Assembly: GCF_038246755.1 (NCBI RefSeq)
Contig: NZ_CP134706.1
Location: forward strand, 4,960,001-5,024,000
Origin: Micromonospora sp. FIMYZ51
Lineage (GTDB): Bacteria > Actinomycetota > Actinomycetes > Mycobacteriales > Micromonosporaceae
DNA length: 64,000 nt
Reading direction: 5' to 3'
Part shown: positions 57,850 through 64,000 of the stretch, piece after piece
Layout of the letters: each line of letters opens with the position of its first letter
Position numbering within the stretch: position 1 is the first letter of the stretch
Made by a program: the position numbers and the translations under genes
The notes under the pieces: generated by a model
Database searches by the model: none
The model's input: the letters and a program-made list of their open reading frames with translations, nothing else
Told to the model about the DNA's origin: nothing

Positions 57850-59523
57850 ATGTCCAACTACCTAGCTAAGAACAACGCCGCCGAGCCGGCGGCGGCGTCC
57901 AAGCGGCGCCGCAAGCTCTGGCTCGCCAGCGGCGTCGCCGGTCTCACCGGCGTGGTCAGCATCGCCGCCGTCGGTGTCGCCACCGGCGCCGGCGCGGTCG
58001 GTTCCGAGGGTCTCCGCTGGTCCACCACGCAGCAGGTCAGCAGGGACGGCGGCCCGGGCGCGGGCGAGCACGAGGGCAAGCGGGACGAACGCGAAGGAGG
58101 CCAGGGCAAGGACGAACGCGACGCAGGCCACGGCAAGGGCGAACGCGAGGGACGCCACGGCAAGGACGAACGTGAGGGTCGCGGAAAGGAGGTGCCCTGC
58201 AACTCCGACAAGCTGATCCAGGCGATCATCTTCGCCAACGAGAACCACGGCGGCGTGCTGGAACTGGCCAAGGACTGCACCTACACCTTGACCCGGTCCG
58301 ACGAGCACGGCAACGGCCTGCCGGTGATCAAGGAGAACATCGTGCTCAAGGGGCACGACACCAAGATCGTCCGGGATGCCACCGCCCATCAGTTCCGGAT
58401 CCTCACCGTGGGCCGGGGCGGGCACCTGACCGCGAAGGGTCTGACCATCAAGAATGGCCAGACCGTGCGGTCCCGCCTGCTCGGCGAGACCGCTGAAGCA
58501 GCGTGGTCCCGGTTCTCCAACTCGGTCGAGGCGACCAAGGCCGCCCAGGCCGGCCAGGACTACCTGCCGTTGTTGCAGGCCAAGCCGAAGGGCGAGGCGC
58601 TCAAGGCCGCGCACGCCAAGAACGAGGCGACGACGCTGCTCGACGGGGGATCGCACGCCGGTGGCGGCGTCCTGGTGCACGCGGGCGGCACCGCGAAGTT
58701 CGAGGAGACCCACATCGTGGGTAACCAGGCCGGCAGCCTCGGCGGCGGCCTCGCCAACTTCGGCCGGACCAGCCTGCACCACACCACGGTCGCCGACAAC
58801 ACCGCCTTCTTCTACGGTGGCGGCATCTTCAATGCCGGCGTCCTGGAGGTCCGCGAGTCGCGGGTCAGCAACAACGACGCCGCCATCGGCGGCGGTGGCG
58901 TCGCCAACGGCGCGGCGTTCATCTTCGGCCCGGACATCGACGGCGGCACCGCCTTGATCGAGCGGAGCGAGATCAAGGACAACGAGACGCTCGGCTTCGG
59001 TGGTGGCCTGCTCGACATCGAGGGCACCACCGCGGTCAAGCACACCAAGGTCGCCAACAACACGGCGGGCCTGGCCGGCGGCGGGATCACCGCGGCGGGT
59101 GACAGCAACTTCGAACTGTCGCACGTCGAGATCGTCGACAACGCCACGGTCGGCGTGGGCGGCGGCATCGCCCTGGCGCTCGGCTCGATCGCAAATGTCG
59201 AGGAGAGCAAGATCGTCGCAAACAAGGCAGGCTTCTTCGGCGGCGGTGTGTTCGCCGTCCTCAGCGAGGCCACCTTCCGCAAGAGCGAGATCAGCGGCAA
59301 CCGGGCAGTCGGTCCGCTGGGTGTCGGCGGTGGCGTGTTCAACGTCCTCGCCGAGATCGACCTCGACCAGACGCGGGTCGCGCACAACTTCGCGACTCTC
59401 CGCCCGGGCGGCGTGTTCAACTTCCTGGGTCGCGTCGAGGTGGACGACAAGTCGGCCATCACGGCCAACAAGCCGACCAACTGCGAGGGCACGCTGACGC
59501 CGGTCCCGCGCTGCTTCGGCTGA
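57850..59523 (+). CDS. Exported right-handed beta-helix repeat protein 2
   Basis: 557 residues, paralogue of the preceding gene. Start SKRRRKLWLASGVAGLTGVV gives a Tat-like or Sec signal; a strongly charged segment (95-145) of GKDERE/GKGERE units follows; then VPCNSDKLIQAIIFANENHG and the beta-helix (GGLANFGRTSLHHTTV, FFYGGGIFNAGVL, VGVGGGIALALGS). The same PTNC...RCFG ending suggests a disulphide cap. Ends at a strong bidirectional hairpin. Not assigned to a known enzyme class. The pair probably arose by tandem duplication including the leader. Confidence 0.8.
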   Translation: MSNYLAKNNAAEPAAASKRRRKLWLASGVAGLTGVVSIAAVGVATGAGAVGSEGLRWSTTQQVSRDGGPGAGEHEGKRDEREGGQGKDERDAGHGKGEREGRHGKDEREGRGKEVPCNSDKLIQAIIFANENHGGVLELAKDCTYTLTRSDEHGNGLPVIKENIVLKGHDTKIVRDATAHQFRILTVGRGGHLTAKGLTIKNGQTVRSRLLGETAEAAWSRFSNSVEATKAAQAGQDYLPLLQAKPKGEALKAAHAKNEATTLLDGGSHAGGGVLVHAGGTAKFEETHIVGNQAGSLGGGLANFGRTSLHHTTVADNTAFFYGGGIFNAGVLEVRESRVSNNDAAIGGGGVANGAAFIFGPDIDGGTALIERSEIKDNETLGFGGGLLDIEGTTAVKHTKVANNTAGLAGGGITAAGDSNFELSHVEIVDNATVGVGGGIALALGSIANVEESKIVANKAGFFGGGVFAVLSEATFRKSEISGNRAVGPLGVGGGVFNVLAEIDLDQTRVAHNFATLRPGGVFNFLGRVEVDDKSAITANKPTNCEGTLTPVPRCFG

Positions 59524-59561
59524 TCGCCGCAGGCGTGGCCACCGGCCACACCTGCGGGGCC

Positions 59562-59597
59562 ACCGGCCCCCTCCCGCACCAGCGGGAGGGGGCCGGT
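59562..59597. terminator. Perfect 16-bp bidirectional hairpin terminator
   Basis: ACCGGCCCCCTCCCGC (59562-59577) pairs exactly with 59582-59597 around ACCA, between the convergent beta-helix 2 and pullulanase genes. Confidence 0.85.
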
Positions 59598-59605
59598 TCA
59601 CCTCG

Positions 59606-62600
59606 TTAGCGCTGCACGAAGACGGCCACGCTGCGGCCCGGCACGGTGAACGTGCCGCTCGACGCATCGAACGCCGCGCTACGCAACACCGGGTCGGCCG
59701 AGGCACGCAGCACCGGGTGCAGTGCCACGTCCGCACCGCGCAGTCCGGCGACCCGCTGCGTCGCGGCCTGCGGGGTGCCGTTGAAGACCACCGTTACCGA
59801 CTTCCACGCCCCGCCGAGCCCTCGGGCGTCGAGGGTCATGGTGAGCACGCCCGGCATCTCGGTCGGGCCGGCGAGCGGGAAGGCCACCCGCCGCTGCACC
59901 TCACTCGCGCTGGGCAGGCCGAACACCGGCGTGGTAGCCCGGATCCGCAGCAGCTCGGCGTACCGGGCATCGGTCAGCTCGATCGCCGCGCAGTCCGGCA
60001 CCAGCTTCCGGTCGGCCAGCAGCGGCCGGGCGTACGGCCACTTGTCCCGGTTGTCCTCGGCCGGCGGCAGGCCGATGCCGAACCCGTTGCCCTGGGCGCA
60101 GTCCCAACGGATCTGGTTGAACCAGTCCCCCGAGTTGTACGAGTTACGGTCCAGCGACTTCGACCGCAGCCGCTCGGTGCCGGTGGTGACGAAACCGGCG
60201 CCCTGGCCCAGCACCACCGTGCTCAACGCCAGCACCTGCATCCGGGCCCGGTCCGTGGCCGAGGTGCCCTGCGGCAGTTTGTACGCCAGCGCGTCGTACA
60301 GGATCTCGTTGTCGTGCGCGTCGACGTAGGTGATCGCCTCCCCCGGCGCGTCGGTGTAACCGGCGGGCGAGCCGTTGTAGTCGACCTGTTCGCCGGTGAC
60401 CGTCCGGCCCGCCGAGTCGGTGAACCGGTAGCCGCGCAGGTTGCCGGCCAACCCGACCTTGATCAGGTCGTGCTGGTGCAGCAGCCGGGCCCGCTGCTCG
60501 GCGGCCGAACCGTTCACCGGGTCGCCGTTCGGGTCGGTGAACAGCCCCGAGGCGAAGCCCTGTTGGCGCGGGTTCTCGTCGAACGGGCCGCCGCCGCGTA
60601 CCGCGTCGCGCAGCCGGTCGTTGAAGGTGCCGATTCCGGTGCCGGCCATGTTGGCCTGGGTGGCCTGCACGAACCGGGCGTCGTCGGCCACCTCGCCGAA
60701 GTTCCAGCCCTCGCCGTAGAGCAGGATCCGCTTGCCGTCCACACCGTCGCGGGCCACGGTCAGCTTGTCCAGCGCCTTTCGGACAGCCAGGATGTTCGCC
60801 TTCGGGTGGTGGCCCATCAGGTCGAACCGGAAACCGTCCACCTTGTACGCCCTGGCCCAGGTGACCATCGAGTCGACCACCAGCTTGCCCATCATGGCGT
60901 GTTCCGGCGCGGTGTTCGCGCAGCAGGTGGAGGTGGCCACCGTGCCGTCGTCGAGCAGCCGGTGATAGTAGCCGGGCACGATCTGGTCGAGCACCGACTT
61001 GGGGTCGGTGCCGGCCGCCGAGGTGTGGTTGTAGACCACGTCCAGCACCACCCGCAGACCCGCCTTGTTCACTCCGGCCACCATCTGCCGGAACTCGGTG
61101 GTACGCCGGGCCCCCTCCGGGTCGACCGCGTACCCGCCCTCCGGGACGGTGTAGTGCAGCGGGTCGTACCCCCAGTTGTAGCCGTCGGTCTCCCGCACCG
61201 CCGCGATGCACTCCTGCTGCCGCGGCGAGTCGGGCGGCAGGGCGGCCAGGTCGCAGTCCGGCTGCCGCTGGTCGGCCCGCCGCTCGGGGATAGTGGCGAA
61301 GTCGAACGCGGGCAGCAGGTGCAGGTGGGTCACTCCGGCGTCGCTTATCGCCTTGAGGTGTCGCATGCCGGCCGTGCCCGGGTCGGTGAAGGCGAGGTAG
61401 GTGCCCCGCCGCTGCGCCGGCACGGTGTGGTCGGCGATGGAGAAGTCGCGTACCGACAGCTCGGAGATCTGCACCCTGGCGTCCGGCACGGCGGCCGGCT
61501 TGCGCAACGTCGCCCAACCCGCCGGGGCCAGCTTCGGGTCGGTGAGGTCGACGATCTGGCTGTGCGTGGAGTCCGCCGCCAACGCCACCGAGTACGGGTC
61601 GGTCACCGAGGCGGTCACCAGCTGCTGTGCCGCCGGCTGCCACGCCTGCACCCGGTAGCGGTAGTACTTCCCGGTCCAGTCGCGCGCCCCGCGTACCGAC
61701 CAGACGCCGGTGCGGTCGTCGCGGCGCATCGGCACCGTCCGCGGCGTGGCGGTCGGCGAGTCGAACAGCTCAAGCGACACGGTCCGGGCCGTCGGCCCCC
61801 AGACCGCAAGGGTCGGTACGCCACCGGTGAAGGTGGCGCCGAGCTGGGCGGTGGTGGCCGGGGCGTACACGTCGTCGAGCACGCCGGGAAGCTGCACGCC
61901 GGTGGCGGCGAGCAGGGTGCCGTCGGCAGCCCGCTCGGTCACCAGCAGCTGTCCGCGCAGGGCGGCCGGCACCTTGGCCAGGTCCCGCCGGTCCAGGGTG
62001 AAGGTGCGGTGGTCCCACAGGTGCGGGAAGGCCGCGCGCTGGGCCTCGGTGAGCCCGTTGCGCTGCGCGGTCAACGGCAGCGAGGTGTACGTGCCGACCA
62101 GCTCGCCGTCGACCACCCGCACCCCGCCGGCCGGCGCGCTCACCAGCGCGTACGCCTTGCCGTCAGTGGGGCCGGTGCGCCAGGCGACGGTGGACCGGTC
62201 GATCCAGTGCGCCCGCTGCTTGTCGATGTCGGTGTCCGGGCCGGCGCCGGTGGCCGTGGACGGCAGCAGCCGGCCCGGCGTCGCGGCGAGCAGCCAGACC
62301 TCGCGGCCGGCGTCGGTGAAGTCGAGCCGCTGGTCCTGCGGCAGGTCCTTCTCGTCGCCGGAATGGATGATGTAGCTGAGCCCGGTCGCGCCCTCGGCCA
62401 GCGGCACCCGGAACTCGGCGCCGAACGAGTCGATCCGGGTCGGCGGCAGCGGCCGGGACCAGTCGGTGGGGCTGGCCGCGCCGTCCCAGACGTGCAGGCC
62501 CCAGCCGTCGTAGTCGCCGTCCGGCCGGTGGTAGTGGAGCACCGCCACGCCCTCCTCGACCGGCGGAGCCGGCTCACCGGCGGCCTCCTCCCGGCTCTGG

Positions 62601-64000
62601 TAGGTGGCCGGGTCGCCCTGCTTGACCCAGACCTCGCCGGTCTGCGTGACGTCCACCGTCCGGTCGTTCTCGACATCCTTGTTGCCGTCGGCGTCGACCA
62701 CCAGGAAACCGACGGACTTGGCGCCCGGCTTCAGCTTGACCCAGGCGAACCGCCCGTACGCGTCGGTGCCGGCGAACGGCTGGCCCTGCGGCCACTCGGT
62801 GGCGTACGCCGGGTCGATGTCGCCCCAGGCGTACAGCCCCCACTCGGCGTAGTCGCCGTCCGGCCGCTGGTGGTGCACCACCAGCCAGTCCCGGGACGAG
62901 CCGACCTGCTCGGGCGTACCGACTGTGGTGGTGGACCGGGCGGTCGCGGTGCGGCCCCGGCCGTCGCGGACCGCCGCCAGGTACTCGATCCTGGTGCCGG
63001 CGGCCAGGCCGGTCAGGTCGTGGTGCACGGTGTACGGCGCGCGGTGCGCCGAACCGAGCAGGGTCCACTTTCCGCCCGCGACCCGGGCCGCCATCGTGAC
63101 GGTGGCCAGCGGATCTCCGGTGACCTGGGCGGTCACCTCGGCCCGGGTGGCCGGCGGCGCGTCCGGGGCGGTGATGGTGACGGCCGGCTTGGCGCCGGGC
63201 AGCGCCACCGGCTTGCCGGCCCGGTGCACCACCGCCGACAGCGGCGGCACGGTCAGCGTCAGCTTTCCGTCGCCGGCAGCGGCCGACCGAGCGGTGGCGC
63301 CGTGAATGCCGGTGAAGGTGGCGCCGGGCGACCAGGTGTCCACCGTGACAGTCTGCGCGGTCGCGGCGTTGTTGACCGCCACCAGGTACTCGGTGCGGTT
63401 ACCCGGATCGAACCGGGAGAAGGCGAAGACGCCGGGGCCGTCGGCCGCGTACCGGGTGACCTGCACGCCGTCACGCAGCGCCGGGTGTGCCTGGCGCAGC
63501 CGGCCCAGCTCGGCGATGGTCCGGTAGATCGGGTGGGTGCGGTCGAACTGGTCCTGCGCGTGGGTGCGGTCGGTGCCGAGCAGGTCGTCGTCGAGGTAGT
63601 CCGGGGTCCGCGCGGCGAACATCGGCTGCCGGGCGTCCTTGTCCCCACCGGCGCCGGTGAAACCCTGCTCGTCGCCGGAGTAGATCACCGGCTGGCCACG
63701 GGTGAGGAACATCAGCTCGTGGGCGAGTTGGTCGCGGCGCAGGTGGGTGGCCGGGTCCGTGGGGCCGCTGGCGATGAACGAGCCGATCCGGCCCATGTCG
63801 TGGTTGCCGAGGAAGGTGGTCAGCCGGCCGGCGTGGGTGTCCCGGGCGGCGTACAGGTCGTCGCGGGCGTACAGGTCGGCAAGCGCCTTGGCGGAGCCGT
63901 TGTTCGCCGTGTAGCCGCGCGCCGCCTCCTGGAAGCCGAAGTCCAGGGTGGCGTCCAGCCCACCCTGGCGGACGTAGTCGGAGCTGATCTCCGGGTCGGC
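59606..64000 (-). CDS. pulA: Pullulanase-type alpha-1,6-glucosidase fused to an alpha-amylase module, 5' end outside window
   Basis: At least 1464 residues; the frame stays open to 64000. Order seen: the end of a first GH13 domain with conserved region [11 protein letters not shown] and its beta-sandwich tail, two CBM41-like starch-binding modules ([40 protein letters not shown]), then a full pullulanase: [35 protein letters not shown] (nucleophile Asp), [11 protein letters not shown] (acid/base Glu), YVDAHDNE, and a C-terminal sandwich. It debranches pullulan or starch outside the cell. The signal peptide would lie beyond the window. Family is clear; bifunctionality depends on the unseen half. 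Confidence 0.9.
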   Translation of the reverse strand, partial: ADPEISSDYVRQGGLDATLDFGFQEAARGYTANNGSAKALADLYARDDLYAARDTHAGRLTTFLGNHDMGRIGSFIASGPTDPATHLRRDQLAHELMFLTRGQPVIYSGDEQGFTGAGGDKDARQPMFAARTPDYLDDDLLGTDRTHAQDQFDRTHPIYRTIAELGRLRQAHPALRDGVQVTRYAADGPGVFAFSRFDPGNRTEYLVAVNNAATAQTVTVDTWSPGATFTGIHGATARSAAAGDGKLTLTVPPLSAVVHRAGKPVALPGAKPAVTITAPDAPPATRAEVTAQVTGDPLATVTMAARVAGGKWTLLGSAHRAPYTVHHDLTGLAAGTRIEYLAAVRDGRGRTATARSTTTVGTPEQVGSSRDWLVVHHQRPDGDYAEWGLYAWGDIDPAYATEWPQGQPFAGTDAYGRFAWVKLKPGAKSVGFLVVDADGNKDVENDRTVDVTQTGEVWVKQGDPATYQSREEAAGEPAPPVEEGVAVLHYHRPDGDYDGWGLHVWDGAASPTDWSRPLPPTRIDSFGAEFRVPLAEGATGLSYIIHSGDEKDLPQDQRLDFTDAGREVWLLAATPGRLLPSTATGAGPDTDIDKQRAHWIDRSTVAWRTGPTDGKAYALVSAPAGGVRVVDGELVGTYTSLPLTAQRNGLTEAQRAAFPHLWDHRTFTLDRRDLAKVPAALRGQLLVTERAADGTLLAATGVQLPGVLDDVYAPATTAQLGATFTGGVPTLAVWGPTARTVSLELFDSPTATPRTVPMRRDDRTGVWSVRGARDWTGKYYRYRVQAWQPAAQQLVTASVTDPYSVALAADSTHSQIVDLTDPKLAPAGWATLRKPAAVPDARVQISELSVRDFSIADHTVPAQRRGTYLAFTDPGTAGMRHLKAISDAGVTHLHLLPAFDFATIPERRADQRQPDCDLAALPPDSPRQQECIAAVRETDGYNWGYDPLHYTVPEGGYAVDPEGARRTTEFRQMVAGVNKAGLRVVLDVVYNHTSAAGTDPKSVLDQIVPGYYHRLLDDGTVATSTCCANTAPEHAMMGKLVVDSMVTWARAYKVDGFRFDLMGHHPKANILAVRKALDKLTVARDGVDGKRILLYGEGWNFGEVADDARFVQATQANMAGTGIGTFNDRLRDAVRGGGPFDENPRQQGFASGLFTDPNGDPVNGSAAEQRARLLHQHDLIKVGLAGNLRGYRFTDSAGRTVTGEQVDYNGSPAGYTDAPGEAITYVDAHDNEILYDALAYKLPQGTSATDRARMQVLALSTVVLGQGAGFVTTGTERLRSKSLDRNSYNSGDWFNQIRWDCAQGNGFGIGLPPAEDNRDKWPYARPLLADRKLVPDCAAIELTDARYAELLRIRATTPVFGLPSASEVQRRVAFPLAGPTEMPGVLTMTLDARGLGGAWKSVTVVFNGTPQAATQRVAGLRGADVALHPVLRASADPVLRSAAFDASSGTFTVPGRSVAVFVQR

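Overview
The window looks like chromosome from a Micromonosporaceae actinomycete, close to Micromonospora. It is very GC-rich with G/C-biased third codon positions. Many genes start at GTG or directly after a TANNNT box (leaderless). Spacers carry GGGGCCC-core repeats and GATCTTGCACTTT hairpins, which I associate with this family. The assignment is an inference; no rRNA or tRNA gene was seen to fix it.

Layout. 1-7.1 kb: a class III aminotransferase cut by the window edge and a PucR regulator (possibly pyrimidine/beta-alanine catabolism) flank a divergent pair that I read as murD2 and murL, the glutamate-racemase-independent route that places D-Glu in peptidoglycan. 7.2-13.1 kb: SpoU rRNA methyltransferase, a secreted CBM2-tagged esterase, kptA coupled to a LysR regulator, a HAD-like protein, a winged-helix regulator and the remnant of a lipoprotein esterase. 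13.2-17.4 kb: a pyruvate-oxidase-like TPP enzyme and a class A penicillin-binding protein.

17.4-24.4 kb holds the most unusual locus: five same-strand genes encoding a receiver-like/TIR protein, an EgtD-like methyltransferase, a second methyltransferase behind a possible sensor domain, a large P-loop NTPase and a small membrane protein. No named system that I know matches it. It reads as a candidate conflict/defence or signalling cassette.

24.6-42.6 kb is conserved actinobacterial backbone. Read on the minus strand it runs moxR, DUF58, VWA protein, fabG, inhA, ferrochelatase, DUF3097, nfeD, SPFH, the order known around Rv1479-Rv1488 in Mycobacterium tuberculosis. An accessory patch of lower GC (36.9-39.4 kb: DUF6907-like, short GntR, a gene fossil, DUF4145/HEPN-like) splits the block between the VWA gene and fabG.

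42.8-50.5 kb: a small conserved protein, three 57-bp tandem repeats, a YdbS/YdbT-like PH-domain pair whose second member is frame-disrupted in a Pro/Gly repeat, a frameshifted IS110 element, a PAP2 membrane protein, a hot-dog thioesterase coupled to an MBL hydrolase, and a PfkB sugar kinase. 50.8-64 kb: a secreted AA10 LPMO with CBM2, an asparagine synthetase divergent from an Xaa-Pro aminopeptidase, two tandem secreted beta-helix proteins sharing an ungapped conserved leader with a hairpin, and the 3' part of a very large two-module pullulanase/amylase. The esterase, LPMO and pullulanase fit a soil polysaccharide degrader.
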